This document shows, piece by piece, positions 1 to 8,093 of a stretch of 19,849 bases of DNA. The translations under genes were made by a program, and so were the position numbers. Source of the DNA: Bathymodiolus brooksi thiotrophic gill symbiont (lineage in GTDB: Bacteria; Pseudomonadota; Gammaproteobacteria; PS1; Pseudothioglobaceae); assembly GCF_903642095.1 (NCBI RefSeq), contig NZ_CAHJWD020000419.1, positions 1 to 19,849 on the forward strand, in the 5' to 3' direction. The notes under the pieces were generated by a model. The model did not search any database. It worked only from the letters and a program-made list of their open reading frames with translations, and was not told where the DNA came from. Position 1 is the first letter of the stretch. Each line of letters starts with the position of its first letter.

Positions 1-166
1 TCTATTTTTTTATATTTATTTTTCATACTTTTTTCAACATTAACGCCCAAAACCCCAATCTAAGGGGCTAGGGAAGGTTATAGTGAGTTTAGGGGCTTTG
101 TCCTAAGGCTCTTATTGTATACTCTATTTATATGCATAGTCATTAAATCCAATCATTCATCACTTT

Positions 167-304
167 CTAATCGCCCTCTATTTTTGCTTGTATTTCAAAA
201 GCCACGCTTTGGTCGTTAACAATGGCTTCTCTTATTCGGCACTTGTTGCTCTTCTTCAGAACTTGCTTAGCTAGGCTAGTTAATGATAAGGCGACTAAAT
301 GTAT
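167..304 (-). pseudogene. Possible coding remnant, C-terminal tail of unknown protein
   Basis: A 45-codon open stretch on the minus strand ends at TAG (169-167) and is bounded upstream by an in-frame TGA, with no plausible start codon. The translation has balanced charged and hydrophobic residues and ends in AFEIQAKIEGD, so it reads more like real protein than random A+T-rich DNA. I do not recognise the family. The opposite strand has a 50-codon ORF from 222 to 374, but its Leu/Phe/Arg/Cys-rich composition is typical of an antisense shadow. Decay of a larger gene is an inference; chance openness cannot be excluded at this length. Confidence 0.3.
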
Positions 305-360
305 TCACAATAAAAATCTTAGGTTGTTAGTTAATGACTATTATACTTTATTTTTTCTAA

Positions 361-410
361 GTAATGGCAAATAAAAGTGTCGCACTAATAAGTGCCAATT
401 TTGCCATTAC
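361..410. repeat. Nested inverted repeat (hairpin element)
   Basis: GTAATGGCAAA at 361-371 is the exact reverse complement of TTTGCCATTAC at 400-410, an 11-bp pair of arms. Inside it GCACT (382-386) and AGTGC (391-395) form a second 5-bp stem with a 4-base loop. There is no T run on either side, so it is a poor terminator. It overlaps the tail of the decayed minus-strand fragment. It could be a small mobile-repeat remnant or a chance palindrome. Confidence 0.5.
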
Positions 411-726
411 AATTCTCATTTAGATAAAATAGGTTCAATGTCTTTTGATATCCTGCAACATCTTCTGCAATTTTTAAATTAAAAACCATCTTCTAAATCA
501 AACACCTTATACAATTTATTTGCAATTGCATCCCTTTGAAAGTGATAAGGAATAAATGCACTTCCATCAGATTGATAATTCTGAGGATTAAGAGACAAGG
601 CAACAACATAAAGAGCGCTATTATAAGGCTTAGTAACTCTGGTCTTTTTTACCGCGCTATATAAGTATTAATACCGCTAAAACGCCTTAAGGTTGTTATT
701 TTTATATCTAAAATTCTGCTTCTCAT
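385..726 (-). pseudogene. Frameshifted remnant of an unknown gene downstream of pyrC
   Basis: Three minus-strand reading-frame pieces join end to end. The first starts at ATG 726-724, seven bases after the pyrC stop, and runs 25 codons to a stop near 651. The second is open from 667 to its stop at 481-479 and includes ALYVVALSLNPQNYQSDG. The third continues in another frame from 480 to TAG at 387-385 and includes AEDVAGYQKTLNLFYLNE. Removing one T from the T run just before 479 joins the second and third pieces; dropping one CG from GCGCGG near 653 would join the first and second. The repaired product would be about 115 residues. I do not recognise the family. The middle piece is the most protein-like; the N-terminal piece is the least certain. 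Confidence 0.45.
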
Positions 727-733
727 TTATTGG

Positions 734-1780
734 TTAGTCTGCAATCTTCCAGTTAAGGGTTTTGGTTGCCATAAATGGCACAATGGTGCTGTTTGCAAAA
801 GGGTAGTTTGCGGGTATGACCCAATCTTGTTTTTCGAGTGTAATGACTTGTGTGTTGTGAGGTAGGTTATAAAAATCTGCACCGAATTTTGAGGCAAAGC
901 CTTCTAATTTATCTAGTGCGTTTTGGCATTCAAAAACTGTGGCATAAAGTTCAATGGCGCAATGTGCAGTAAAAATGCCAGCACAGCCACAGGTGGATTC
1001 TTTGTCAGTTTTGGCGTGGGGGGCGGAGTCTGTGCCCAAGAAAAATTTAGCATTACCGCTGGTTGCAGCAGCCAAAAGTGCTAATTGATGTGGATTTTTA
1101 CGCTTTAAAATGGGTAAACAAAAATAATGGGGTTTGATGCCACCTACCAGCATATCGTTTCTGTTGGCTAAAAGATGATGAGGGGTAATGGTTGCAGCGA
1201 TTTTGTTATGGCTTGTTAGGACAAAATCAACGGCATCTTTGGTGGTAATGTGTTCAAACACAATTTTTAATTCAGGGAAGTCATACACTACTTGACTTAA
1301 CACCTCATCAATAAATACGGCTTCACGGTCAAAAATATCCACATCGTTTCGTGTTACTTCGCCATGTACTAAAAGCGGCATACCGAGTTTTTGCATACAC
1401 TCCAGCGTTGGATAGAGTTTGGCAATATTGGTCACACCACTGTCTGAATTAGTCGTTGCCCCTGCGGGATATAGCTTAGCTGCTACAACCTTGTTATCAA
1501 GTGCTTCTTGAATGTCTTTAGGTGTAGTGTTGTCGGTTAAATATAAAACCATCAGTGGATTAAATTCGCTGTCTTTTGGCAAAGCAGATAAAATTTCCTG
1601 CCGATAAGCGTGTGCCTGAGCGGCGTTAACCACAGGTGGGTTTAAATTAGGCATAATAATCGCTCTGCCCATTTGCGCCGCTGTCATGCCAATAATTGAT
1701 TTTAACGCTGCACCTGAGCGTACATGTAGATGCCAATCATCTGGTTTAATAAGAGTAATTTGAGTTGTATTTTTTTGCAT
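734..1780 (-). CDS. pyrC: Dihydroorotase (PyrC)
   Basis: PyrC cyclises N-carbamoyl-L-aspartate to dihydroorotate, step 3 of de novo pyrimidine synthesis, in the cytoplasm. At 348 residues it matches the short homodimeric E. coli-type enzyme in length. The metal site is complete: DDWHLHVR gives H17 and H19 with R21 for substrate, K102 in [12 protein letters not shown] is the lysine expected to be carbamylated, H139 (VHGE) and H177 (FEHIT) are the other zinc ligands, and D251 in GTDSAPH is the catalytic aspartate. It lies downstream of anmK on the same strand but is separated by a 196-base spacer with its own -10-like element and repeated TGTCTAA sites, so separate regulation is plausible. No strong ribosome binding site precedes the ATG; upstream is AAGTAAAAAG. 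The next pathway enzyme, PyrD, is encoded about 9 kb away. Confidence 0.97.
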   Translation of the reverse strand: MQKNTTQITLIKPDDWHLHVRSGAALKSIIGMTAAQMGRAIIMPNLNPPVVNAAQAHAYRQEILSALPKDSEFNPLMVLYLTDNTTPKDIQEALDNKVVAAKLYPAGATTNSDSGVTNIAKLYPTLECMQKLGMPLLVHGEVTRNDVDIFDREAVFIDEVLSQVVYDFPELKIVFEHITTKDAVDFVLTSHNKIAATITPHHLLANRNDMLVGGIKPHYFCLPILKRKNPHQLALLAAATSGNAKFFLGTDSAPHAKTDKESTCGCAGIFTAHCAIELYATVFECQNALDKLEGFASKFGADFYNLPHNTQVITLEKQDWVIPANYPFANSTIVPFMATKTLNWKIAD

Positions 1781-1849
1781 CTTTTTACTTAAAACCTGTG
1801 TAATTAAATTTATTTTTCTTCTTAGGCATTCTTTTAAATCATTGTTTTA

Positions 1850-1876
1850 ATTATATTTTTAATAAATAAATGTCTA
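1850..1876 (-). promoter_or_regulatory. Candidate pyrC promoter
   Basis: On the minus strand a perfect TATAAT (1855-1850) is preceded, after a short 15-base spacer, by TAGACA (1876-1871), five of six matches to TTGACA. Transcription would start near 1843, leaving a leader of about 60 bases before the pyrC ATG. The -35 element coincides with one of three TGTCTAA/TTAGACA copies, which suggests a repressor or activator site. The spacer is shorter than the usual 16-18, so this is a candidate only. Confidence 0.4.
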
Positions 1877-1904
1877 AAAGATGTCTAATTTTTAGAGTTA
1901 GACA
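1870..1904. repeat. Three TGTCTAA/TTAGACA copies upstream of pyrC (operator-like)
   Basis: ATGTCTAA occurs at 1870-1877 and again at 1881-1888, exactly 11 bases (about one helical turn) apart, and TTAGACA, its inverted form, lies at 1898-1904. The last two form a 7-bp inverted repeat with a 9-base loop. The cluster covers and flanks the -35 of the proposed pyrC promoter, the arrangement expected of a protein-binding operator. The hairpin has no T run after it in the anmK direction, so a terminator is less likely. Confidence 0.4.
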
Positions 1905-1976
1905 ATTTCCATAATTTGCCAAAAGGCTTTGTCTTCTTTTGCTTTTTCAAACTTTGCTTAACCCTGTTTCATTTTT

Positions 1977-3062
1977 TTAACATCCTTTGCCTGTGTGCTG
2001 ATAAATACCACCTAAAATGCGTGTGCCACAAGCACCTGTTACCGATGGCAGGTTTGATGATAAGCCTGCTAAGGTTTTTTGAGCAAAAAAACCAAAGGCG
2101 GCGGCTTCTACATAGTCCGCAGATACGCCTAAATCATTGGTTAGCGTTACTTTGCTATTGGGATTTTGATGAGACAAGCGTTCAAGTAAAAACAAATTGT
2201 GTGTGCCACCGCCACACAAATATACATCTGCACCTGTGGGAATGCTTGCAGAAACGCTCATTACAGTTAATTCTATCAGTGTTCTTTGCACATCTTCAGG
2301 CGACTCATTGCCACTTAAATAATGTGCCAACCAGTTTAAATTAAAGTATTCTGGGCCGGTGCTTTTGGGGGAGGGTTGCTGGAAATAGTCATTAGCAAGC
2401 ATTGTCTTTAATAAAGTTTTATCCACCAAGCCAGTGCGTGACCAAAGCCCGTCTCGGTCATAATCTAAGTTTTTATGTCGTTTTATCCAATTGTCTAATA
2501 ATGTATTAGCAGGGCCTGTGTCAAACCCAATAACTTGGTTGTTTTTGACAATGGTAGTATTAGCAATGCCACCTAAATTAATAACAACACCCTCTTTTCC
2601 ATCTAACAAATGCTGATGATAAAGTGGCGTAAGGGGTGCACCTTGTCCACCAGCAGCCACATCTTGCATACGAAAATCAGCCACCGTGGTAATGCCCGTT
2701 TGCTCAGCAATCAAAGCACCGTGTCCAATTTGCATCGAATAAATACCCCCTTGATGAAAAATAGTTTGTCCGTGTGAGCCAATTGCTTTAATGCTTTCCG
2801 TTTTAAGTGCTAATTGTTGTAACAATGTATTTGTCACATCGGCAAAACAGCGTGCCACTTCAATATCAATCTTAGCTAGGTTTGCTAATGAAGTTGTTGA
2901 ATCTTGGGTAAGTTTTAACAAGCTTTGCTTTAACTTATCGGGATAAGGCAAATACGATTGGGCTAATATTTTTCTACCCAGTTCATCAACTACAGCACCA
3001 TCAACGCCATCCATGCTGGTGCCTGACATAAGTCCAATATAGTAATTGGGAGGACTAGCCAT
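1977..3062 (-). CDS. anmK: Anhydro-N-acetylmuramic acid kinase (AnmK)
   Basis: AnmK hydrolyses and phosphorylates 1,6-anhydro-MurNAc to MurNAc-6-phosphate in cytoplasmic murein recycling. Family marks are the N-terminal phosphate-binding segment [12 protein letters not shown], the mid-protein GGIANTT and [12 protein letters not shown], and the C-terminal [15 protein letters not shown] chose the ATG at 3062-3060, which gives 361 residues and places GLMSGTS about ten residues from the N-terminus as in characterised AnmK proteins. The same frame is open to an ATG at 3107 (376 residues), but the extra residues would only be the SecA zinc-motif DNA read in another frame. With the chosen start the gene overlaps the secA stop by 8 bases (CATGGCTAG), suggesting translational coupling. 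No good Shine-Dalgarno sequence precedes this ATG, whereas AGGA lies before the 3107 ATG, so the start is not fully settled. Confidence 0.93.
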   Translation of the reverse strand: MASPPNYYIGLMSGTSMDGVDGAVVDELGRKILAQSYLPYPDKLKQSLLKLTQDSTTSLANLAKIDIEVARCFADVTNTLLQQLALKTESIKAIGSHGQTIFHQGGIYSMQIGHGALIAEQTGITTVADFRMQDVAAGGQGAPLTPLYHQHLLDGKEGVVINLGGIANTTIVKNNQVIGFDTGPANTLLDNWIKRHKNLDYDRDGLWSRTGLVDKTLLKTMLANDYFQQPSPKSTGPEYFNLNWLAHYLSGNESPEDVQRTLIELTVMSVSASIPTGADVYLCGGGTHNLFLLERLSHQNPNSKVTLTNDLGVSADYVEAAAFGFFAQKTLAGLSSNLPSVTGACGTRILGGIYQHTGKGC

Positions 3063-5748
3063 GGCAGTTTTTGTATTTCTTGCCAGAGCCACAAGGGCAG
3101 GGCTCATTGCGTCCTACTTTTTCGCCAATACGCTGATAAGTTTGTATATTGTCGTTGGTTTCGCTGTGTATGGTTGCCTCTTCAGGCTGGGTGTGTTCTT
3201 CTAAAAGGGTGTTGTGCGTTGCTAATGCTTCTTCATTATTTTGTTGTTCAATATCATCAGCACTACTTTCTGCATTTAGGGCTACGCTTGAAAGTGCTTT
3301 GACAATTTCAGTGTCGATTGTGTCTAGTAGCGTTGTAAACATGGTGAAAGATTCGCGCTTGTATTCTTGAGTTGGGTTTTTTTGTGCATAACCACGCAAA
3401 CTGATACTTTGACGCAAGTAATCCATTGCTGCTAAATGTTCCTTCCAGAAGTGATCCAAGGTTTGCAACATCACCGCTTTTTCAAAACCACGCATCTGTT
3501 CACTGCCAACAACCTTTTCTTTGTATTCAAAAATTTGCACCAAACCTTGGTCAATTCTTGACACCAATTCATCCACATCTAGCCCTTCATCTAGCCATTC
3601 TTGTAAAGGGAAATCGGCAGCATAGTCTGATTTTAAGGCATGGTATAAGCCTTCAACATCCCAATCTTCTTCGGCTTGTTCAGTTGAAATATAATTACTA
3701 AATAAGTTATTAACAACGACTTTACGCATGGCAGTAAACCTATCCTGCACATCATCAACGCTCATTAAATCATCACGCAACCCATAAACAATTTTGCGCT
3801 GGTCATTGGATACATCGTCATACTCTAAAAGGTGTTTACGGGCATCATAACTCATACCTTCAACTTTTTTCTGTGCATTTTCAACTGCACGATTGACCAT
3901 TTTATGCTCAATCGCCTCCCCTTTTTCCATGCCCAGTCGTTGCATCATCATTGCCATTTTTTCACTGGCAAAAATACGCATTAAATCATCTTCTAACGAC
4001 AGATAAAAACGGGTTGAGCCAACATCACCTTGGCGACCTGAACGCCCGCGTAATTGATTGTCTACACGGCGTGACTCATTACGCTCAGTGCCAACAATAT
4101 GCAATCCACCTGCCTTAATAACCTTGTCGTGTTGCACTTGCCAATCGGATTTTTCCTTGTCTGTTGTTTCTCCTTCTAACTTGCCACCAAGCACAATATC
4201 TGTGCCACGCCCTGCCATATTGGTGGCAATAGTCACTGCACCAACACTGCCTGCGTTCGCAACAATTTGCGCTTCACGCTCATGCTGTTTAGCGTTCAAA
4301 ACTTCGTGTTTAATTTTTTTACTGGTGAGTAATTTTGAAATTTTCTCAGAGTTTTCAATGCTACTGGTGCCTACTAAAACAGGTTGCCCTGTCTTTTGGC
4401 AGTTTTCTACATTTGTAGCGATGGCCTCTAATTTTTCATCCAAAGTTAAATAAATTTGGTCAGACATATCGTCTCGTGCAGAAGACTTGTTCGGTGGAAT
4501 AACCACGGTTTCTAAACTATAAATCGCTTGAAATTCAACGGCTTCGGTATCTGCTGTGCCAGTCATACCTGAGAGTTTGCTATAAAGTCTAAAATAATTT
4601 TGAAAAGTAATGGATGCCAGTGTTTGATTTTCCCTTTTAACACTCACACCTTCTTTGGCCTCAATCGCCTGATGCAAACCCTCGGACCAACGACGCCCCG
4701 ACATAGTTCTGCCTGTAAATTCATCAACAATAACGATTTCATCACTATCAACAATATAATGGTCGTCTTTGTGAAACAACATATGGGCACGCAATGCTGA
4801 ATTAATATGCTGCATCAGCAAAATATTACTGGCATCATACAAACTTGCACCTTCTGGCAAAACGCCAGTGCTGATTAACAGGTCTTCTGCTTTATTGTGT
4901 CCATCGTCGGTTAAGAATACTTGCTTATTTTTCTCATCAATTGTGTAATCGCCAACCTCTTTAACCACCACTTCTTTACCTTCGCCAGTTTCAATTTGCT
5001 CAGTAAAACTTGGAATCATTTGATTAATTGCATGATAAATTTCAGCATAATCATCTGCTGGCCCAGAAATAATGAGCGGCGTTCTCGCCTCATCAATCAA
5101 AATAGAGTCAACCTCATCAATAATAGCAAAGTTAAGCTCGTTCTGCACTTTTTGCTCAGAAGAAAATGCCATATTGTCTCTTAAATAATCAAAGCCTAAC
5201 TCATTATTAGTGGCATAAACAATATCACAATTGTAAGCATCTTTTTTGTTTTCTGGTGGCATATTTGAAGTAACAACGCCAACGCTCAAGCCTAAAAATT
5301 TAAACACTTTACCCATCCATTGGGCATCACGCATTGCCAAATAATCATTCACAGTAACAACATGAACCCCTTTGCCAGTCAATGCGTTTAAATAAGCAGG
5401 AAGTGTTGCCACTAAAGTTTTACCCTCGCCTGTGCCCATTTCTGCAATATTGCCATTGTGTAATACCATGCCACCAATCATTTGCACATCGTGATGCCTG
5501 AGCTCTAAAACTCTAACGCTCGCCTCACGAACAACTGCAAATGCCTCTGGCAATAAAGAATCTAAATGCGCTTGGTCTTCAAGTTTTTGTTTGAATTCTT
5601 GTGTTTTGGCACTGAGCGTTTTGTCATCTAGCGCTTGCAATACAGGCTCAAATGCATTAACACTCTCAACTGTTTTAGTAAGTTTTTTTACCAGTCGATC
5701 GTTACGAGAGCCAACAATTTTGGCTGCTATTTTATTTATAATACTCAT
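3055..5748 (-). CDS. secA: Preprotein translocase ATPase SecA
   Basis: SecA drives protein export through SecYEG by ATP hydrolysis. The 897-residue length is normal. Visible marks are Walker A MGTGEGKT (104-111), Walker B with DEVD (211-214) followed by [11 protein letters not shown], the second nucleotide-binding fold with NMAGRGTDI and GRSGRQGD, a scaffold/wing region with [15 protein letters not shown], and the C-terminal zinc-binding tail C884-x-C886-x8-C895-H896 that contacts SecB and lipid. The tail is intact, unlike the SecA of some reduced symbionts. The linker around residues 830-875 is acidic, Gln/Glu-rich and low in complexity, as is common. The ribosome binding site is weak. It is divergent from a dciA-like gene and its end overlaps anmK. 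Confidence 0.98.
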   Translation of the reverse strand: MSIINKIAAKIVGSRNDRLVKKLTKTVESVNAFEPVLQALDDKTLSAKTQEFKQKLEDQAHLDSLLPEAFAVVREASVRVLELRHHDVQMIGGMVLHNGNIAEMGTGEGKTLVATLPAYLNALTGKGVHVVTVNDYLAMRDAQWMGKVFKFLGLSVGVVTSNMPPENKKDAYNCDIVYATNNELGFDYLRDNMAFSSEQKVQNELNFAIIDEVDSILIDEARTPLIISGPADDYAEIYHAINQMIPSFTEQIETGEGKEVVVKEVGDYTIDEKNKQVFLTDDGHNKAEDLLISTGVLPEGASLYDASNILLMQHINSALRAHMLFHKDDHYIVDSDEIVIVDEFTGRTMSGRRWSEGLHQAIEAKEGVSVKRENQTLASITFQNYFRLYSKLSGMTGTADTEAVEFQAIYSLETVVIPPNKSSARDDMSDQIYLTLDEKLEAIATNVENCQKTGQPVLVGTSSIENSEKISKLLTSKKIKHEVLNAKQHEREAQIVANAGSVGAVTIATNMAGRGTDIVLGGKLEGETTDKEKSDWQVQHDKVIKAGGLHIVGTERNESRRVDNQLRGRSGRQGDVGSTRFYLSLEDDLMRIFASEKMAMMMQRLGMEKGEAIEHKMVNRAVENAQKKVEGMSYDARKHLLEYDDVSNDQRKIVYGLRDDLMSVDDVQDRFTAMRKVVVNNLFSNYISTEQAEEDWDVEGLYHALKSDYAADFPLQEWLDEGLDVDELVSRIDQGLVQIFEYKEKVVGSEQMRGFEKAVMLQTLDHFWKEHLAAMDYLRQSISLRGYAQKNPTQEYKRESFTMFTTLLDTIDTEIVKALSSVALNAESSADDIEQQNNEEALATHNTLLEEHTQPEEATIHSETNDNIQTYQRIGEKVGRNEPCPCGSGKKYKNCHG

Positions 5749-5801
5749 GAATGTTTATTAAAATATAGTTTTAAAAGTGGTCTCATTTTACTCGCAGATG
5801 T

Positions 5802-5807
5802 TATGAT
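5802..5807 (+). promoter_or_regulatory. Candidate -10 element for the dciA-like gene
   Basis: TATGAT in the 110-base spacer divergent from secA would start transcription near 5814, about 45 bases before the ATG. No convincing -35 is seen at 16-18 bases upstream. AAGG lies 5 bases before the ATG as a likely ribosome binding site. Confidence 0.3.
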
Positions 5808-5858
5808 ACGCACCCTTCTTTAATGCATTGGCACTTTTTTTTGATTTTTAAGGTATAA

Positions 5859-6161
5859 ATGTCTAAAAAAATAACAAATTTAGCAGGCTTTACTCCGCAA
5901 GGTGCGTTAGGGCAAATGTTTGCACAGGCTAGAGCGTTGAATGCGTTGAATCAGCAACTTTCAGAGCACTTGCCAGAAACCTTTAAGTCGCTGTCCTTGT
6001 GTGCTATTAACGACAATACTGCCACCTTTGTTACCAACAATCAAGCGCTGGCTTTTCGTGTGCAAAAACAACCTGATGTTTTGCTAAACGCACTCAAACA
6101 AATGGCATCGCTTACGACAATAGAAAAAGTGATTGTTAAAATTAGTCTAAAGGAATATTAA
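5859..6161 (+). CDS. dciA: DciA-like DUF721 protein (putative replicative helicase operator)
   Basis: The 100-residue protein fits the DUF721/DciA family, whose members bind the replicative helicase DnaB in bacteria that lack DnaC. The family pattern is an N-terminal helix (LGQMFAQARALNALNQQLSEHLP), a short strand region (SLSLCAINDNTATFVTNN) and the conserved stretch QALAFRVQKQPDVLLNALKQ, corresponding to the usual aromatic/Arg-x(n)-LL pattern, followed by a final basic strand. DUF721 genes are commonly found near secA in gammaproteobacteria, which supports the call. It is short and seems to be the globular domain alone without a long disordered tail. It sits 97 bases before petA, which has its own -10-like element, so it need not be part of the pet operon. 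Assignment to DciA function is inference from family and context. Confidence 0.7.
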   Translation: MSKKITNLAGFTPQGALGQMFAQARALNALNQQLSEHLPETFKSLSLCAINDNTATFVTNNQALAFRVQKQPDVLLNALKQMASLTTIEKVIVKISLKEY

Positions 6162-6192
6162 AATATTTATATTATTTAGAACTAATATACAT

Positions 6193-6198
6193 TATAAT
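6193..6198 (+). promoter_or_regulatory. Candidate -10 element of the petABC operon
   Basis: A perfect TATAAT lies 60 bases before the petA ATG; transcription would start near 6205. The region 16-18 bases upstream is A+T-rich without a clear TTGACA. Immediately downstream is an A+T-rich imperfect hairpin (GTTG 6200-6203 and TTTTATT 6207-6213 pairing with AATAAAA 6220-6226 and CAAC 6227-6230), which could be a weak end signal for the gene before or part of the leader. AAGGAA (6242-6247) lies 11 bases before the ATG, a long spacing. Confidence 0.45.
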
Positions 6199-6258
6199 TG
6201 TTGGGTTTTTATTTTAAAAAATAAAACAACATTCATTCATAAAGGAAATAGTAATCTT

Positions 6259-6855
6259 ATGTCAGAACAAACAATAGACCTTAAGAAAAGACGCTTTCTA
6301 ACCCAAGCCACAAGCGTGGTTGGTGTAGTTGGTGTTGGCTTTGTGGCATGGCCATTTTTATCTACTTGGAACCCATCTGCTAGAGCAAAAGCTGCTGGTG
6401 CACCCGTTGAGGTTGATATCAGCAAACTTGAAGAAGGGCAGTTGGTTCGTGTATTGTGGCGTAAAAAACCTGTTTGGATTTTTAAACGCGACAAAACCAC
6501 TATTTCAAATTTAAGCACATTAAATAGCGTATTAACCGACCCAAGCAGTTCAGAAACCTCTCAACAGCCAGAATACGCCAAAAACCTTTATCGTTCAATT
6601 AACCCTGATATCGCAGTAATTGTTGGTGTTTGCACCCACCTTGGTTGTTCACCAACTCACCGTCCCGAACTTGGTGCAGCCGACCTCGGTGGTGATACTT
6701 GGAAAGGAGGTTTTTATTGCCCATGTCATGGCTCTAAGTTTGACTTAGCAGGTCGTGTTTACGCAGGTGCTCCAGCACCGACTAATTTGGTAATCCCGCC
6801 TTATCATTTTGTATCTGATTCGTTAATTCAAATTGGCGTTGACCCAAAAGCATAG
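6259..6855 (+). CDS. petA: Ubiquinol-cytochrome c reductase Rieske iron-sulfur subunit
   Basis: This subunit of the bc1 complex takes the first electron from quinol at the Qo site and passes it to cytochrome c1. Residues 9-13 (KKRRF) followed by a hydrophobic helix (about 17-35) form an uncleaved Tat-type signal anchor that puts the cluster domain in the periplasm. The 2Fe-2S site is complete: C125-T-H127-L-G-C130 and C154-P-C156-H157-G-S, with C125, H127, C154 and H157 as ligands and C130-C156 as the disulfide. The insertion between the two loops (THRPELGAADLGGDTWKG) and the length of 198 residues are usual for proteobacteria. It is first in a tight petA-petB-petC operon, with a 10-base gap to petB. 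Confidence 0.97.
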   Translation: MSEQTIDLKKRRFLTQATSVVGVVGVGFVAWPFLSTWNPSARAKAAGAPVEVDISKLEEGQLVRVLWRKKPVWIFKRDKTTISNLSTLNSVLTDPSSSETSQQPEYAKNLYRSINPDIAVIVGVCTHLGCSPTHRPELGAADLGGDTWKGGFYCPCHGSKFDLAGRVYAGAPAPTNLVIPPYHFVSDSLIQIGVDPKA

Positions 6856-6865
6856 GAGCAAATAA

Positions 6866-8092
6866 ATGGACAATAATAAAAACTGGATTGATCAAAGGTT
6901 TCCACTAACTAAAGTTTGGAACGAGCATTTAGCAGAATATTACACACCAAGAAACTTTAATTTTTGGTATTTCTTTGGCTCATTAGCCATGTTGGTTTTG
7001 GTAATGCAAATCGTAACTGGCATCTTTTTAACTATGCACTTTAAACCCGATGAGTTAAAAGCCTTTGCTTCGGTTGAATATATTATGCGTGATGTAAATT
7101 GGGGCTGGCTAATTCGCTATCTACATTCAACAGGTGCATCGGCATTCTTTATTGTTATTTATCTGCATATGTATCGTGGCTTACTTTACGGCTCATACAA
7201 GTCGCCACGAGAGTTGATTTGGATTTTGGGTATGATTTTATACATTGCATTAATGGCTGAGGCATTTATGGGCTATGTCTTACCATGGGGTCAAATGTCT
7301 TACTGGGGTGCACAAGTAATTATCTCACTATTTGGCTCTGTGCCGCTTATTGGTCCCGACTTATTAGAGTGGATTTTAGGCGACTACGCTGTAGGCGACC
7401 CAGCACTAAATCGTTTCTTTTCATTACATGTGATTGCATTGCCACTTATCTTGGTTGTGTTAGTGTTTTTGCACATTGTAGCATTACACACAGTTGGTTC
7501 AAACAACCCAGACGGTGTTGAAATTAAAAAGAATAAAGACAAAAATGGTATTCCAAAAGATGGTATTCCATTCCACCCATACTACAGCGTTAAAGACATT
7601 GTTGGTGTGGTAGTATTTTTAATGCTTTTCTCTGCTGTGGTGTTTTTCGCACCAGCAATGAACGGTTATTTCTTAGAGCATGCCAATTTCATTGAAGCCA
7701 ACCCATTAAAAACCCCCGAACACATTGCACCACTTTGGTACTTAACGCCTTTCTACTCAGTATTAAGAGCAATTCCACCAATGTTTGGATCGCAATTCCC
7801 AGGGGTTGTTGGTATGTTTGCAGCGCTATTAATCCTATTGGCTCTACCGTGGTTAGACCGCTCTAAAGTGAAATCAATTAGATATCGCTCAGCACCGTAT
7901 AAATATGCCTTGGGCATCTTTGTGGTTAGTTTTATTTACTTAGGCTACTTAGGTATGCAGCCAGTAACGCCAACAAATGCCTTGTTAGCACGGGTTTTCA
8001 CTATAACCTATTTTGGCTTCTTTATCTTAATGCCATGGTTTACTTCTATTGGAAAAACCAAGGAAGTGCCTAAAAGAGTAACGGGGAAATAA
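6866..8092 (+). CDS. petB: Cytochrome b of the bc1 complex
   Basis: Membrane subunit that carries hemes bL and bH and the Qo and Qi quinone sites. At 408 residues it is the bacterial full-length (eight-helix) form rather than the split b6/subunit IV form. Heme ligands are H87 and H101 in helix B (RYLHSTGASAFFIVIYLHMYR) and H188 and H203 in helix D. The helix D pair has 14 intervening residues against 13 in helix B, the spacing known from b6-type and some proteobacterial cytochromes. The Qo motif usually PEWY reads P289-L-W-Y292, close to the PVWY variant known in beta/gammaproteobacteria. AGGAG overlaps the petA stop and serves as ribosome binding site. One base separates its stop from the petC ATG. 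Confidence 0.97.
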   Translation: MDNNKNWIDQRFPLTKVWNEHLAEYYTPRNFNFWYFFGSLAMLVLVMQIVTGIFLTMHFKPDELKAFASVEYIMRDVNWGWLIRYLHSTGASAFFIVIYLHMYRGLLYGSYKSPRELIWILGMILYIALMAEAFMGYVLPWGQMSYWGAQVIISLFGSVPLIGPDLLEWILGDYAVGDPALNRFFSLHVIALPLILVVLVFLHIVALHTVGSNNPDGVEIKKNKDKNGIPKDGIPFHPYYSVKDIVGVVVFLMLFSAVVFFAPAMNGYFLEHANFIEANPLKTPEHIAPLWYLTPFYSVLRAIPPMFGSQFPGVVGMFAALLILLALPWLDRSKVKSIRYRSAPYKYALGIFVVSFIYLGYLGMQPVTPTNALLARVFTITYFGFFILMPWFTSIGKTKEVPKRVTGK

Positions 8093-8093
8093 A

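Larger units (their letters stand above)
1..733. other. Gene-poor left-end region with decayed sequence
   Basis: This is the only stretch over 300 bases without an intact gene. It holds two minus-strand open fragments that read like protein but lack starts or carry frame breaks (167-304 and 385-726, listed separately), and a nested inverted repeat at 361-410. The first 160 bases are A+T-rich with short repeats of the type TAGGGGCT and show nothing I can name. A minus-strand ATG at 26-24 followed by seven sense codons runs off the left edge; it could be the start of a gene outside the window, but too little is visible to call it. I see no RNA gene or mobile-element ends here. Confidence 0.6.

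Noticed and set aside
1..26. Minus-strand ATG with a few Lys/Asn codons running off the left edge
   Set aside because: Eight codons without a convincing ribosome binding site are too little to call a gene.
222..374. 50-codon plus-strand ORF in the left region
   Set aside because: No ribosome binding site, Leu/Phe/Arg/Cys-rich translation, and it opposes a more protein-like minus-strand frame.
361..410. CRISPR repeat
   Set aside because: Single unit with no spaced copies and no cas genes in the window.
1882..1904. Terminator for anmK from the TGTCTAA/TTAGACA hairpin
   Set aside because: Stem is 7 A+T-rich pairs and no T run follows in the anmK direction; the direct repeat fits a protein-binding site better.
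1916..2344. 142-codon plus-strand ORF
   Set aside because: Antisense to anmK, Cys/His/Leu-rich composition, no ribosome binding site and no recognisable domain; anmK is certain on the other strand.
4058..4453. 131-codon plus-strand ORF
   Set aside because: Lies wholly antisense to secA; Ser/Pro/Thr/Cys-rich translation typical of a shadow frame.
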